From assembly GCA_021907015.1 (NCBI GenBank), contig CP091064.1, positions 682,001 to 746,000 of the forward strand: a stretch of DNA of 64,000 bases, read 5' to 3'. Made by a program: the position numbers and the translations under genes. This document shows, one piece after another, positions 28,018 through 38,985 of the stretch. Each line of letters starts with the position of its first letter. Position 1 is the stretch's first letter. A model generated the notes under the pieces. That model was not told where the DNA came from and searched no databases. It worked only from the letters and a program-made list of their open reading frames with translations. This stretch comes from Pectobacterium sp. PL152 (GTDB lineage Bacteria; Pseudomonadota; Gammaproteobacteria; Enterobacterales; Enterobacteriaceae).

Positions 28018-28042
28018 GGCTATAGTCAGTGAGTCGTTACCG

Positions 28043-28876
28043 TCAGGCGGCTTCATGCTTTTCCATCGCCAGCCGCGCAGGAGCCGCGTCGACGTGCAAC
28101 GCCGGATGACGGCAGAAGCGGACCACGTCACCAACCACCAACAGACTGGGCGACTGCGGCTGATAGCGTGCCAGTAATGCCGGTAAGGTTGCCAACGTTG
28201 CAGTCAATAGCCGCTGATCCGGCTGGGTGCCGCGTTCGATAATCGCAACGGGCGTTTGTGCTGACAACCCATGCTCAATCAGGCGCTGGCACAGTCGACT
28301 GCTGTGGCTCAGCCCCATATAAAACACTAGCGTTTGCTGGCTGTCCGCCAGCGTCGGCCAGTCTAGCTGCGGTTCGCCATCGCGCGAATGGCCGGTCACG
28401 AAACGTACCGACCGTGCACAAGCGCGATGGGTCAACGGTAACCCCACGGCCGCCGCACAGCCTGTCGCGGCAGTAATACCCGGTACCACATGACAGACAA
28501 TTCCGGCCTGCTGGGCATAGTCCATCTCTTCGCCGCCGCGACCAAAAATAAAGGGATCGCCGCCTTTAAGACGGATCACCCGTTGCCCAGCCTGCGCTAA
28601 CTCGACCAACAGCTGATTGATTTTTTCCTGTGACAGACGGTGGCAGCCGCGTGTTTTCCCGACGTCGATGCACAGCGCCTGCTCCGACACCAGATCCATA
28701 ATCTCCGCCGACACCAGCCGATCGTAGACCACCACATCTGCCTGCTGGATTGCCCGCAGCGCCTTCAGCGTCAGCAGTTCCACATCACCCGGCCCTGCGC
28801 CCACCAGCCAGATTTCACCGCCGAGTACAGGCTGACGCCGTTGGCCCTGCGCCAATATTGATTGTGTTGTCATCAT
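28043..28876 (-). CDS. cobA: Uroporphyrinogen-III C-methyltransferase
   Basis: 277 residues of the SUMT family. Visible: [19 protein letters not shown] (SAM site), [45 protein letters not shown] and VVGDVV. It methylates uroporphyrinogen III at C-2 and C-7 using SAM to give precorrin-2, the precursor of sirohaem. It lacks the CysG N-terminal oxidase/ferrochelatase part. As last gene of the nas operon (25 bases after nasA) it ensures sirohaem for the nitrite reductase NasB. ATG 28876 or 28873 is the start. Confidence 0.92.
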   Translation of the reverse strand: MMTTQSILAQGQRRQPVLGGEIWLVGAGPGDVELLTLKALRAIQQADVVVYDRLVSAEIMDLVSEQALCIDVGKTRGCHRLSQEKINQLLVELAQAGQRVIRLKGGDPFIFGRGGEEMDYAQQAGIVCHVVPGITAATGCAAAVGLPLTHRACARSVRFVTGHSRDGEPQLDWPTLADSQQTLVFYMGLSHSSRLCQRLIEHGLSAQTPVAIIERGTQPDQRLLTATLATLPALLARYQPQSPSLLVVGDVVRFCRHPALHVDAAPARLAMEKHEAA

Positions 28877-28901
28877 GTCACACCTCATTACGCCGTGGCG
28901 C

Positions 28902-31610
28902 TCAACCTGCTTTCTTTAATTCATTGACCGTTATTGGCACGTGCTGACTCAATAACGCCTTCAGTTCGGGGATACAGGAACCGCAGTTAGTGCCACATTT
29001 CAGGGCTCCCCCTAATGCCGCAACGCTGTGGCACCCTTGACGAATCGCACCGACAATGATCGCTTCACCGACGCTATAGCAACTGCAGATCGTGGCTCCC
29101 TGCTGCGCCTGCCCCTGCGGTGCCTGACCCGCCAGTAGTGCATACCGTTCGTGCGGGAGTTGCGGTGGCGTGATAAACGCCTGACACACCGCATCGCTGT
29201 CGATACGTAGCGCCTGTGCGCTGATATAGCAGGCCAGCACTACGCGGCCCTCGCGCCAGCCAACCAGATGAAATACGCCATTGCCCTGCGCAATCTGGCA
29301 CTGCATATTTTCTAACCCATAATGTTCCGTCAACCACGCCTGCCAATCGTCCACTGGCACGCGGTCGGCAAACAGGTACTGCGTCACACCCGCATGCGGA
29401 ATCTTGCTCCAATACGTTGCAGGCGGTGGCAGAACGTCATGCTCCGCGGGTAAGGTTAATGGTGCTGCAGCCAACTCATCGGCAAAAAATAGCGTTGCCT
29501 GCCAGGCGGTATGCCAAGGCTGGATACGTACCCGGCTGTGTTTGCTTTCCGGCTGGCCGGAATGGGGATCGGTAATCGGCGCGACTAAGCTGTCTGCCCG
29601 CGCCTGTGCGCTGAACTGCTGATTCCAGTGCATCGGCACAAACACGCTGCCGCGCGCCTGTCCGGCGTCAATCCGCGCCCGCGCCAGCATCCAACCGTGC
29701 ACTGACGATAAACGCACCAGATCGCCCGCCTGAATATCATGCGTCTGCGCATCCTGCGGGTGCAGCTCGCAGTAAGGTTCGCTGATATGGCGCATCAGGC
29801 GAGCCGCTTTACCGGTGCGCGTCATGGTGTGCCACTGATCGCGAATACGCCCGGTGTTCAGCACCAGCGGATATGCCGCGCTCCACGGACTTTGCGGCAG
29901 TGATGGGGTTATCGCCACCAGACGTGCTTTGCCATCGGCATGCCAGAATCGACCATCGTCACTCAGTCGGGCACGTCCGTGTGGGAATGCCGCGTTCACT
30001 GGCCACTGTATCGGTTCCAACTGCTGCCACTGCTGATTGCTAAGCGCCGCCAGCCCGCTGATATCAAACGCACGACTCCCGTTATTCTCAAACCCGGACA
30101 GCGCCGCATGTTCACGAAAGACGTCCGCCGGATGCTGATAGGTAAATGCCTCGGCAAATCCCATACGCTGCGCCACCTGGCTCAGGATCCACCAGTCGGC
30201 TTTGGCTTCTCCGGGTGCAGGTAGAAAGGCACGCTGGCGAGATAACCGGCGTTCGGAATTGGTCACCGTGCCGTCTTTTTCCCCCCAACCCAGCGCGGGG
30301 AGTAAGATATCGGCGGTTTCTGCGGTATCGGTATGGCGCATCACCTCGGAGACGATCACCAACGGGCAGCGCTCCAGCGCCTGCTTTACCCGATCCGCAT
30401 CCGGCATCGACACCACTGGATTGGTGCCCATCACCCACACGGCTTTAATATCGCCACGTTCCACGGCACGAAACAGATCCACCGCATTCAGACCGGGCTG
30501 CGTCGCTACGTTATCGCTCTGCCAGAAGCGCCCCACACGATCAATATCCTGCGGCGTAAAGCCCATGTGGCTGGCAAGCTGATTAGCCAACCCGCCGACT
30601 TCCCGCCCGCCCATCGCGTTTGGCTGTCCGGTTATCGAAAACGGGCCAGAACCCGGCGCGCCGATTTTTCCGCTCAGCAGATGAGCATTAACGATCGCAT
30701 TGCACTTATCGCTACCCGATGACGACTGATTAACGCCTTGTGAATAGAGCGTGACCACCTTTTCACTCGTGCTGAACAGGTGATAAAAACGCACGATATC
30801 GGTTTCATTCAACTGGCAGAAATCTGCCACCTGCGCCACCGACCACGTCTGTGCCGACTGTAATGTCTCTTCTACGCCGGAAAAACGTTCGGCCAGTTCG
30901 GTGCGCTCGATGCGTGGATCTTGCGCAATCCACTGCAGCAGGCCGTTGAACAGCCCAGCATCGCTGCCGGGTTGCAGCGGTAAATGCAGATCGGCAATGT
31001 CACAGGTTGCGGTACGTCGAGGATCGATCACCACCACCTGCATCTGTGGCCGCTGCTGTTTCGCCTGCACCAGCCGCTGATACACCACCGGATGCGCCCA
31101 GGCCGTGTTAGAACCGACCAGCACCACCACATCCGCCAGTTCGATATCTTCATAGTTACAGGGAACCGCGTCTGCTCCCAGTCCGCGCTTGTAGCCGATC
31201 ACCGCAGACGCCATACACAGTCGCGAATTGGTATCCATATTGGCGACGCCAATGAAGCCTTTCATCAGCTTGTTGGCAACGTAGTAATCCTCCGTCAACA
31301 ACTGACCTGAACCATAAAACGCCACCGACTGAGGACCATGTTGCTGCATCGTCGCCAGCAGCCGTTCAGCCACCGTATCGAGCGCCTGCTCCCAGCTAAC
31401 GCGACGCCCTTCCACCAGTGGCCACAGTAGGCGACCGTTCAAATCCAGCGTCTCTCCCAGCGCGGAGCCTTTGACGCACAGCCGGCCCAGGTTCGCCGGA
31501 TGAGCGGGATCCCCGCTGATCTTTACCGCACCTTGCCCATCGTGTTCTGCCAGCACGCCACAGCCGACGCCACAATAGGGGCAGGTTGTCCGACAAACGC
31601 GCGCGTTCAT
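28902..31610 (-). CDS. nasA: Assimilatory nitrate reductase catalytic subunit
   Basis: 902 residues, intact. N-terminal [4Fe-4S] motif with Cys10, Cys13, Cys17 (CPYCGVGC) and the later Cys in GRLCVKG. Then molybdopterin-dinucleotide motifs ([83 protein letters not shown]). The C-terminal 60 residues form a BFD-like [2Fe-2S] domain ([17 protein letters not shown]). It reduces nitrate to nitrite in the cytoplasm with electrons through NasC. The ATG overlaps the nasB TGA (ATGA). Confidence 0.96.
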   Translation of the reverse strand: MNARVCRTTCPYCGVGCGVLAEHDGQGAVKISGDPAHPANLGRLCVKGSALGETLDLNGRLLWPLVEGRRVSWEQALDTVAERLLATMQQHGPQSVAFYGSGQLLTEDYYVANKLMKGFIGVANMDTNSRLCMASAVIGYKRGLGADAVPCNYEDIELADVVVLVGSNTAWAHPVVYQRLVQAKQQRPQMQVVVIDPRRTATCDIADLHLPLQPGSDAGLFNGLLQWIAQDPRIERTELAERFSGVEETLQSAQTWSVAQVADFCQLNETDIVRFYHLFSTSEKVVTLYSQGVNQSSSGSDKCNAIVNAHLLSGKIGAPGSGPFSITGQPNAMGGREVGGLANQLASHMGFTPQDIDRVGRFWQSDNVATQPGLNAVDLFRAVERGDIKAVWVMGTNPVVSMPDADRVKQALERCPLVIVSEVMRHTDTAETADILLPALGWGEKDGTVTNSERRLSRQRAFLPAPGEAKADWWILSQVAQRMGFAEAFTYQHPADVFREHAALSGFENNGSRAFDISGLAALSNQQWQQLEPIQWPVNAAFPHGRARLSDDGRFWHADGKARLVAITPSLPQSPWSAAYPLVLNTGRIRDQWHTMTRTGKAARLMRHISEPYCELHPQDAQTHDIQAGDLVRLSSVHGWMLARARIDAGQARGSVFVPMHWNQQFSAQARADSLVAPITDPHSGQPESKHSRVRIQPWHTAWQATLFFADELAAAPLTLPAEHDVLPPPATYWSKIPHAGVTQYLFADRVPVDDWQAWLTEHYGLENMQCQIAQGNGVFHLVGWREGRVVLACYISAQALRIDSDAVCQAFITPPQLPHERYALLAGQAPQGQAQQGATICSCYSVGEAIIVGAIRQGCHSVAALGGALKCGTNCGSCIPELKALLSQHVPITVNELKKAG

Positions 31611-34543
31611 GATGCTTTCGCCATAGCAGCATCTGCCAGACCGACGCTTTCAAGCACGGCCAGCGGCTGACGGCATACCCAAATCTCGTCGTCTTCCACG
31701 CGCACCGGCCAGGCACGCACGTATAGCGCACTGTCATCCGCTCACGCCATCACGCAGCTTGAAGCGTTTCTTGTACAGCGGAGAAATCACTACCGGTTCA
31801 CCCGCCACGTCGCCGATCAGCCCACGCGACAACACATTCGCCCCGCTGCCCGGTTCATGGTTTTCCAACGCGTACACCTGCTGCTCGCTCCCCGGCAGGT
31901 GGAACAGCGCGATCTGCTGCTGCCCGAGGCGCACTGCCATGCCAGCATGACGCGGAATATCCCCAGCGTCGCCACCTGTACCCACTCCGCTTCGTGCGCA
32001 GCCGGTTTCAGGGCTACCGGTTCTGGCGAGACCGCTTTCTCATGCTCCTGCGCCGGACGAATTTGTCCACGCTCAGGTACCATCACCACCGCTTCATCCG
32101 GGCTATCGCTGTTCAGGAAACCGCGGAACAGCGCCAGACGTTCCGGGCTTTCCAGCGTGGTTTGCCATTCGCACTGGTAGGCATCCACCACGCGCTGCAT
32201 CTCTTTATCTAATTCTTCACCGATATTCAGGCTGTCTTCCAGAATCACCTGGCGCAGATAGTCGATACCGCCCTCCAGATTATCCATCCAGGTGCTGGTA
32301 CGCTGGAGACGATCGCCAGTGCGGATATAGAACATCAAGACCCGATCGATGGTGCGTAGCAGCGTTTCCGTATCCAGATCGCTGGCGAAGAGATCGGCAT
32401 GGCGCGGTTTCATGCCGCCGTTGCCGCACACATACAGATTCCAGCCTTTATCCGTGGCAATCACACCGATATCTTTACTTTGTGCCTCCGCACATTCGCG
32501 GGTACAGCCAGACACCGCCATTTTGACTTTATGCGGCGAACGCAGCCCCTTGTAACGGTGCTCCAGTTGGATCGCCAGCCCGGTGGAATCCTGCACACCG
32601 TAGCGACACCAGGTCGATCCCACACAGGATTTCACAGTACGCAGCGATTTACCGTAGGCGTGACCAGTTTCAAACCCGGCATCGATCAGCTCGCGCCAGA
32701 TCGCGGGAAGCTGCTCTAAGCGCGCGCCGAATAAATCCACGCGCTGACCGCCGGTGATCTTGGTGTACAGGTTATAGCGCTGCGCCACCTGACCGATCGC
32801 GATCAGCCCTTCCGGCGTGATCTCCCCTGCCGGCACGCGCGGTACGACGGAATACGTGCCGTCTTTTTGGATGTTGGCAAAGAAACGATCGTTGGTATCC
32901 TGCACGGCAGGTGCTGCGGTTGCAGCAGATAGTCATTCCAGCAGGACGCCAGCATCGACCCCACCAGCGGCTTACACACTTCGCAGCCTAAACCATGGCC
33001 GTAACGCTCAAGAAGGCTGTCGAACGAGCGGATCTCATGCACGCGAATCAGGTGGTACAACTCCTGACGCGAATAGGCGAAGTGCTCGCAAATGTCCTTC
33101 TTCACTTCGACACCGAGTTGTGTCAGTTCATACTCCATCACCTGTTTCAGCAGCGGCACGCAGCCGCCGCGGCCCGTTCCCGCTTTGGTGCAGGTTTTCA
33201 GCGCGCCCAGTTCACCGCAGCCGCCCGCCACCGCCGCCGAGATATCACTTTTGCTGACGTTATGGCAGGAGCAAATCTGTGCGCTAGCCGGTAAGGCCGC
33301 CACGCCCAATCCTTTCGGCGCATCGCCAGAGCGTGCTGGCAAAATCAATCCTTCCGGCTGTTTAGGCAGTGGCATATCGTTGAGCATCATTTGCAGCAGC
33401 GTGCTGTAATCGCTGCTGTCGCCAATCAGTACCGCCCCCAGTAAACGCTTACCGTCGGCGGAAACAACGATTTTCTTGTAGACCTCGTTCGGACCGTCCG
33501 TCCACTGGTAGCTTTGGCTGCCCGACGTGCGCCCGTGCGCATCGCCAATCGAGGCGACTTCAACGCCCAGCAGCTTTAGTTTGGTGCTCATGTCCGCGCC
33601 GGTAAATGGCGTATCGCGCTGTGCCAGCGTATCCGCCACGCTACGTGCCATCTGGTAGCCCGGTGCCACCAGCCCAAAAATTTGGCCTTTCCACAACGCG
33701 CACTCGCCGATGGCGAAAATCGCGTCGTCCGACGTCTGGCAGCGGTCGTCAATCACAATGCCGCCGCGCGGCCCTTTCTCTAAATCACAGCTATCCGCCA
33801 GTTTGTCACGCGGACGAATCCCGGCGGAAAACAGCACTAAGTCGGTTTCCAATACGCTGCCGTCAGCAAAGCAGAGACGATGCAACGCCTGCTCGCCGTC
33901 GGTAATTTCCCGCGTTTCTTTGCTGACATGAATCTGTACGCCCAGCGCTTCAATCTTGCGCCGTAGCATGGTGGCACCGCCGTCATCCAACTGCACTGCC
34001 ATCAGGCGCGGCGCAAACTCCACCACATGGGTATCCAGCCCCAGTTGGCGTAGGGCATTTGCCGCCTCCAGCCCCAGCAGGCCACCGCCAATCACTACAC
34101 CGGATTTAGCCTTTTTCGCCTGTGCCGCAATCGCGTCCAGATCGTCCAGCGTGCGATACACCAGACAACCGGGGCGCGTATTGCCGGGAATCGGCGGAAC
34201 AAAGGCATAAGAGCCCGTCGCCAGCACCAGTTTGTCGTAGGCGGTTTCCCTACCCTGCGCATCGCATACGCATTGACGTTCCCGATCGATAGCCACAATC
34301 TCACTGGCGCTGCGTAGCTCAATGCCGCTCTCGGCAAAAAAAGCCCTCTTTTACCAGCGACAAGGAGGCGGCGCTGCGCCCTGAGAAATACTCGGAGAGA
34401 TGGACGCGGTCATAGGCTTCATGGCGTTCTTCACCAAATACGACAATGTGGTAATGCTGATGCAGGTCGCGTTCAACCAGCTGTTCAAGAAAATAGTGGC
34501 CGACCATACCGTGGCCGACGACCACCAAAATAGGTTTGCTCAT
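31607..34543 (-). pseudogene. nasB: Assimilatory nitrite reductase with fused NirD domain, four frame breaks
   Basis: Reads from MSKPILVVVGHGMVG at 34543. Order: FAD/NAD domain, two BFD-type [2Fe-2S] segments (ICSCHNVSKSD, CTKAGTGRGGC), sirohaem/[4Fe-4S] core (SCVGSTWCRYGVQDS, SGCTRECAEAQSKD), then a Rieske-like NirD domain (GDIPRHAGMAVRLGQQQIAL, HEPGSGANVLSRG). Frame breaks are near 34345 (T7 should be T6), 32910 (one G missing), 31948 (G4 should be G5) and 31741. Restored length about 978 residues, as in Klebsiella NasB. It reduces nitrite to ammonium with NAD(P)H. The gene sits in an otherwise intact operon, so the breaks are most likely sequence errors. Confidence 0.9.
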
Positions 34544-34574
34544 GACAGGAATCCTTACAGCCTCAGGCTGTGAG

Positions 34575-35792
34575 TCAGAATCGGGGAAGAAAGGCCGAAA
34601 GCAGCGAGGCAGGCGGAAGCATCTCGCCTTCGGTGGTGTTCTCCATTGCGGCCAGCAGACGCTGGCTGTCATCGGTGTCGCCATACAGCAAGACACCGCT
34701 CAGCCGCCCGTCGCGCAGTAGCAGACGACGGTAGTGCTGCGTCTGCGGATCAAACAGGGTGTACACCTCATCATCCGGTGTCGCGTTAATATCGCCGCCG
34801 CTGACCACGCCAATTCCCGTGACTTTCAGCCGCGTTGCCGCCTGTTCACGCTGATAATCTTTCGGTGCGTGTCCGGCCAGGCGCTGTGCCAGCAGCGTGG
34901 CATGGGCGAAACACGGGGCAACCAGCCCGAATGTTTCGCCATTGAGTTCACAGCATTCGCCGATCGCGCTGATGTACGGGTCGGCAGTTTGTAGCTGTCC
35001 GTCCACCAGCACACCGCGGTTACAGGGCAAGCCGCACTCGCGTGCCAGTTGGCTGGCGGGAATCACGCCCGCCGTCACCACTACCAGTCCGGCGGGGATC
35101 GTGCGGCCATCAGCCAGTGCAACGGCCGTGACACCGTGTTCATTACCGTGCAGCGCCACAACCTGCACATCAGTTTCACAGGCAATACCGCGTGCGCGCA
35201 GGCTGTCGCACAGCAGGCCGCTCGCCGTCGCGTCCAGTTGACGCTCCATCAGAATCGGGACGCGATGCAGCAACGTGACGTCGGCACCGCGCAGTTTCAG
35301 CGCCGCTGCCGCTTCAATCCCGAGCAAACCGCCGCCAATCACCACCGCAGGAACGGACTGGCGAATCGCCGTCAGCATCAGCTCGACATCATCCAGCGTG
35401 CGGAAGCCGCACACGCCCGCCAGCTCGATACCGGGCATCGGCGGCATAAACGGTGTGGATCCGGTCGCCAGCACCAGATGATCGTAATGCAGTTGCCGTT
35501 GCGTCGTTGTTACCTCACGCTGCTGGCGATCGATATGGGTTACCCGCTCACCCAGCAGAGTGTTCACCGGCAGCGCCGCATCATCGTCGATAGCCGCAGG
35601 CGTCATCAGCGTATCCGTAAACGCTTTCTCGCCGCTCAATACTGGCGACAGCAGAATGCGGTTATAGCTGGCGCGTGGTTCATCACCAATCACGGTGATG
35701 CGATAGCGCGTCGCGGCCAGTTGACGCAGCGCATCGACGAATCGTGCGCTCGCCATCCCGTTACCAATCACAATCAGATGCGGTTTCATCAT
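34575..35792 (-). CDS. nasC: Nitrate reductase electron-transfer subunit (FAD-NADH oxidoreductase)
   Basis: 405 residues from MMKPHLIVIGNGMASARFVD. FAD loop GNGMASARF, NAD loop VVIGGGLLGIEAAAALKLRG, and FAD-closing motif DPYISAIGECCELNG. It belongs to the rubredoxin/nitrite-reductase-like FAD oxidoreductases, and matches Klebsiella NasC by position between nasD and nasB. It passes electrons from NADH to NasA. The C-terminal BFD/2Fe-2S segment seen in some homologues is absent. The gap to nasD is 16 bases; ends 31 bases before nasB. Confidence 0.9.
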   Translation of the reverse strand: MMKPHLIVIGNGMASARFVDALRQLAATRYRITVIGDEPRASYNRILLSPVLSGEKAFTDTLMTPAAIDDDAALPVNTLLGERVTHIDRQQREVTTTQRQLHYDHLVLATGSTPFMPPMPGIELAGVCGFRTLDDVELMLTAIRQSVPAVVIGGGLLGIEAAAALKLRGADVTLLHRVPILMERQLDATASGLLCDSLRARGIACETDVQVVALHGNEHGVTAVALADGRTIPAGLVVVTAGVIPASQLARECGLPCNRGVLVDGQLQTADPYISAIGECCELNGETFGLVAPCFAHATLLAQRLAGHAPKDYQREQAATRLKVTGIGVVSGGDINATPDDEVYTLFDPQTQHYRRLLLRDGRLSGVLLYGDTDDSQRLLAAMENTTEGEMLPPASLLSAFLPRF

Positions 35793-35808
35793 CGTTCCGG
35801 CCTCGCTG

Positions 35809-36603
35809 TCAGGCTGCTTTAGGCTGTTTTTCATATAAGAAATGCAGCACCTGCTGGCGGTAATGGTGATAGCGCGGATCGTCGGCCAGTGCGACGCGCG
35901 AGCGTGGACGTTCCAGCTCGACCGTCATGATTTCACCGACCGTCGCCGCCGGGCCGTTGGTCATCATCAGCACGCGATCCGACAGCAGTACCGCCTCGTC
36001 TACATCGTGAGTAATCAGCACAATCGTGGTTTGCAAACGCTGCTGAATCTCCATAACAGCATCCTGAAGGTGCGCGCGAGTCAGCGCATCCAGCGCACCA
36101 AACGGTTCATCCATCAACAACACTTTCGGCTTCATCGCCAGCGCGCGGGCAATCCCCACACGCTGCTTCATCCCGCCGGAGATCTCATTCGGCCGCTTGT
36201 TCAGCGCGTGCCCCATGTGCACCAGTTCCAGATTGTGGGTAATCCATTCGTGCATCTCGTGCTTGTTCATCTGCCCGCGAAATACCTGACGTACCGCCAG
36301 CGCGACGTTTTCATAGGTGGTCAGCCACGGCAGCAGCGAGTGATTCTGAAAGACCACGCCGCGCTCCGGCCCCGGTCCGTCGATTTCACGGTTGTCACAC
36401 AGCAGACCGCCGCTACTCGGCAGCGTCAGACCGGCAATCAGGTTCAATAACGTGGACTTGCCACAGCCGGAATGGCCGATCAGGCTGATCGTCTCACCGG
36501 TATGAATGTCAAAACTCACCTGATCCAGCGCCAGAAACTCACCGCTGGCGGTATTGAAACGCTGGCTCACCTGCTGCACTTGAATAATCGGTGTTGTACG
36601 CAT
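35809..36603 (-). CDS. nasD: Nitrate/nitrite ABC transporter ATP-binding protein
   Basis: 264 residues, NrtD/TauB class. Walker A LIGHSGCGKSTLLNLIAG, Q-loop VVFQNHSLLPWL, signature ISGGMKQRVGIARAL, Walker B VLLMDEPFGALD, and H-loop LITHDVDEAV. The N-terminal extension of the raw frame (to 36687) overlaps nasE and is rejected. It drives nitrate uptake by NasE/NasF. Position and order fit K. oxytoca nasFEDCBA. Confidence 0.94.
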   Translation of the reverse strand: MRTTPIIQVQQVSQRFNTASGEFLALDQVSFDIHTGETISLIGHSGCGKSTLLNLIAGLTLPSSGGLLCDNREIDGPGPERGVVFQNHSLLPWLTTYENVALAVRQVFRGQMNKHEMHEWITHNLELVHMGHALNKRPNEISGGMKQRVGIARALAMKPKVLLMDEPFGALDALTRAHLQDAVMEIQQRLQTTIVLITHDVDEAVLLSDRVLMMTNGPAATVGEIMTVELERPRSRVALADDPRYHHYRQQVLHFLYEKQPKAA

Positions 36604-36613
36604 GGTCGGCTCC

Positions 36614-37531
36614 TTAGCGGTTGTCATAGCTGAAACGGTTAGCAATCCACACCAGTCCCTGCTCAAGCAGCAGACCGATAACGCCAATCACCACGATAGC
36701 GATGATGATGTTTTCCACATTCAGGTTGTTCCACTCATTCCAAATCCAGAAGCCGATCCCGACGCCGCCAGTCAGCATCTCTGCGGCGACAATCACCAGC
36801 CAGGCGACGCCAATCGAGAGACGCACGCCGGTCAGAACGTTAGGCAGCACCGCAGGCAGCAAAATTTTGCGCATGATGGTGAATTCGGAGAGCTTCAACA
36901 CTCGCGCCACGTTCAGGTAATCCTGCGGGATACGGCGCACGCCTTCGGCGGTATTGAGGATCATCGGCCAGATGGAGCAGATGAAAATAGTCCAACTGGA
37001 TGCCGGTTCCGCGCGCTGGAACAGCAGCAGCCCGATAGGCAGCCACGCCAGCGGGCTGACCGGGCGCAGCAGCGAAATAATCGGGTTGAGCATATTGGCC
37101 AGAAACGTAAAACGGCCAATCAGGAACCCCGTAGGAATGCCGACCAGCGCCGCCAGCCCGAAGCCAATACCCACGCGTTGCAGCGAGGCCAACACGTTCC
37201 AGCCGATACCCTGATCGTTCGGTCCTGCGATATAAAACGGATCGGCGAAGAGGCTGAGCGCCGCAAGCCAGGTCGCCCACGGCGTCGGGAAGTTTTCGCT
37301 GTTCAACGCGGCAATCTGCCAGACCGCCACCAGCAGACCCAACCCCAGTACCGCTGGGAAAAGCGGCTGAAACAGCTTACGCAGCAGCGGGCGGTAGGCG
37401 AAAGCGGGCGTTGCCGGTGCTTTTTCAGGTGCTGCCGGTTTGGTTGGCAGCGGCATAATTTCAGCGCTGTGTACGGTTTCCGGAGCGTTATCCGCGGTAA
37501 TCGGAATGATTTGGGCCTGGTTTTTCATCAT
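36614..37531 (-). CDS. nasE: Nitrate ABC transporter permease
   Basis: 305 residues from MMKNQAQIIPIT. Hydrophobic segments begin at LFPAVLGLGLLVAVWQIAAL; the inner-membrane-transport motif EGVRRIPQDYLNVARVLKLS (EAA loop) and ISIG/GVAWLVIVAAEMLTGG match NrtB. It forms the inner-membrane channel for nitrate with NasF (binding protein) and NasD. It is close to both neighbours (9 and 10 bases). Confidence 0.94.
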   Translation of the reverse strand: MMKNQAQIIPITADNAPETVHSAEIMPLPTKPAAPEKAPATPAFAYRPLLRKLFQPLFPAVLGLGLLVAVWQIAALNSENFPTPWATWLAALSLFADPFYIAGPNDQGIGWNVLASLQRVGIGFGLAALVGIPTGFLIGRFTFLANMLNPIISLLRPVSPLAWLPIGLLLFQRAEPASSWTIFICSIWPMILNTAEGVRRIPQDYLNVARVLKLSEFTIMRKILLPAVLPNVLTGVRLSIGVAWLVIVAAEMLTGGVGIGFWIWNEWNNLNVENIIIAIVVIGVIGLLLEQGLVWIANRFSYDNR

Positions 37532-37540
37532 CAACCTCAC

Positions 37541-38800
37541 TTATTTCTTCACGCTAAAACTGTTGGCATAACCCGCCGGATCGCTACCATCCCAGCGGCG
37601 GCCATCGATAAGCACACTGCTGCGCATGTCGCTACCGGGCAACGGCACATTTCCCACGGCCTCGGCCGCCTGCTTGTAGATATCAATCCGGTTAACCTGC
37701 TTCGCGACGGCCAGATAGTCCGGCTCTTCGGTGAGCAAGCCCCAGCGTTTATGCTGGGTGAGGAACCACATGCCATCGGACAGGTACGGGTAGTTCACGG
37801 AACCGTCGTGATAGAAACGCATCGCGTGTTCGTCTTTCCAGCTTTTCCCCAGCCCGTTTTCGTATTGGCCCAACATGCGTCCGACGATGGTTTCTTCTTT
37901 GGCATTGATGTACGCACGCCCGGCAACGACGCTGGCCGTCTCACGGCGGTTGTCCTCCGAGGCGTCAATCCAGCGCGAGGCATCGAGAATCGCGGCGGTC
38001 AGTGCACGGGCGCTATGTGGGTTGGCGTTCGCCCACTCAGCACGGGTGCCCAACACTTTTTCGGGGTGATCCGGCCAAATGTCTTGCGAGGTAGCGGCGG
38101 TAAAGCCGATTTTTTCGCTGATGGCACGCTGGTTCCACGGCTCGCCGACGCAGTAGCCAACCATGTTGCCAATCTTCATGTTCATCACCATCTGCGGCGG
38201 CGGCACCACCACGGTGCGTACGTCGTTCAATGGATGAATTCCGGCGGAGGCCAGCCAGTAATAGAGCCACATGGCGTGCGTACCGGTTGGGAAAGTTTGC
38301 GCGAAGGTGTAGGTGCCCGCCGGGCTGGTGGCGATATACTTTTGCAGCGCAGCGAGATCCGTGACGTTGGCTTCACGCAGTTGGTTTGCCAGCGTGATCC
38401 CTTGTCCGTTTTGGTTGAGCGTCATCAGCGCTGCCATGTTGCTCTGTGCGCCGGACAGCCCCATTTGCAGACCGTACAATTGCCCGTACAGAATGTGGGC
38501 GGCATCCAGCTCGCCCGACACCAGCTTGTCGCGTACTGCCGCCCAGCTTGCTTCTTTGCTGGGAACAATCGTGATGCCGTATTTCTTATCGAAACCTTTC
38601 ACTGCCGCCATCACGACCGAGGCGCAGTCCGTCAACGGGATAAACCCGACCCGGATTTCCTTTTTCTCCGGCGCGTCGGAACCCGCGGCCCAGGCGCTAT
38701 TCATCAACCCTGGCAGCATCAGGCTGCCACCCAGTGCAGCACTCCCCAGCAGAAACTGGCGGCGAGAGACGGTCATGCTTTTGGTTTTGGAATCACTCAT
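37541..38800 (-). CDS. nasF: Nitrate-binding protein of the ABC transporter
   Basis: 419 residues from MSDSKTKSM. A Tat-type signal is visible: SRRQFLLGSAALGGSLMLPG, then AWAAGSDAPEKKEIRVGFIP. NrtA/CmpA-like body (LTDCASVVMAAVKGFDKKYG, TFPTGTHAMWLYYWLASAG, NMKIGNMVGYCVGEPWNQRA). It binds nitrate in the periplasm and delivers it to NasED. First gene of the nas operon, preceded by a long leader with a terminator and a sigma-54 promoter. The raw frame extends upstream to 38866 through the leader and is rejected. Confidence 0.94.
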   Translation of the reverse strand: MSDSKTKSMTVSRRQFLLGSAALGGSLMLPGLMNSAWAAGSDAPEKKEIRVGFIPLTDCASVVMAAVKGFDKKYGITIVPSKEASWAAVRDKLVSGELDAAHILYGQLYGLQMGLSGAQSNMAALMTLNQNGQGITLANQLREANVTDLAALQKYIATSPAGTYTFAQTFPTGTHAMWLYYWLASAGIHPLNDVRTVVVPPPQMVMNMKIGNMVGYCVGEPWNQRAISEKIGFTAATSQDIWPDHPEKVLGTRAEWANANPHSARALTAAILDASRWIDASEDNRRETASVVAGRAYINAKEETIVGRMLGQYENGLGKSWKDEHAMRFYHDGSVNYPYLSDGMWFLTQHKRWGLLTEEPDYLAVAKQVNRIDIYKQAAEAVGNVPLPGSDMRSSVLIDGRRWDGSDPAGYANSFSVKK

Positions 38801-38960
38801 CAACGACACCCTTGCGCAAAACACCTTTTCAGGCGGTAAAAACAAAAACGGCGTCCACAAGCCCATGCAGAATCTGCACGCTTATGGACGCCGTTGTCCG
38901 ATTAACACCTTCCGCACCGCCGTTGGCCCGAAACGCATTATGAATGTTTGGTTGTTGCTA
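38801..38960 (-). promoter_or_regulatory. nasF leader RNA controlled by NasR antitermination
   Basis: From the expected sigma-54 start point (about 38960) to the nasF ATG lie about 160 bases. The distal half holds a strong terminator (38838-38895) ahead of the structural genes, and the regulator nasR with an ANTAR domain is adjacent. In K. oxytoca NasR binds a 1:2 hairpin and lets polymerase pass the 3:4 terminator when nitrate is present. The 1:2 hairpin was not resolved by eye here. Confidence 0.7.
38838..38895 (-). terminator. Factor-independent terminator inside the nasF leader
   Basis: On the minus strand AACGGCGTCCATAAGC pairs with GCTTGTGGACGCCGTT around a loop of about 16 bases, followed by TTTGTTTTTACC. 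It lies between promoter and nasF, so it must be read through for expression; this is the attenuator. Confidence 0.85.
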
Positions 38961-38970
38961 ATGAGTTAAA

Positions 38971-38985
38971 GCAAGGTTTGTGCCA
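38971..38985 (-). promoter_or_regulatory. Sigma-54 promoter of nasF
   Basis: On the minus strand TGGCAC-AAACC-TTGC is a full match to the -24/-12 consensus (TGGCAC, 5 bases, TTGC). This implies NtrC-type nitrogen control as in K. oxytoca nasF. No clear NtrC binding site was found by eye upstream. Confidence 0.85.

Noticed and set aside
36602-38839. A 745-codon open frame on the plus strand opposite nasE and nasF
   Set aside because: It is entirely antisense to two clearly conserved genes, is rich in His, Arg and Gln as expected for an antisense shadow of GC-rich codons, and has no family resemblance.
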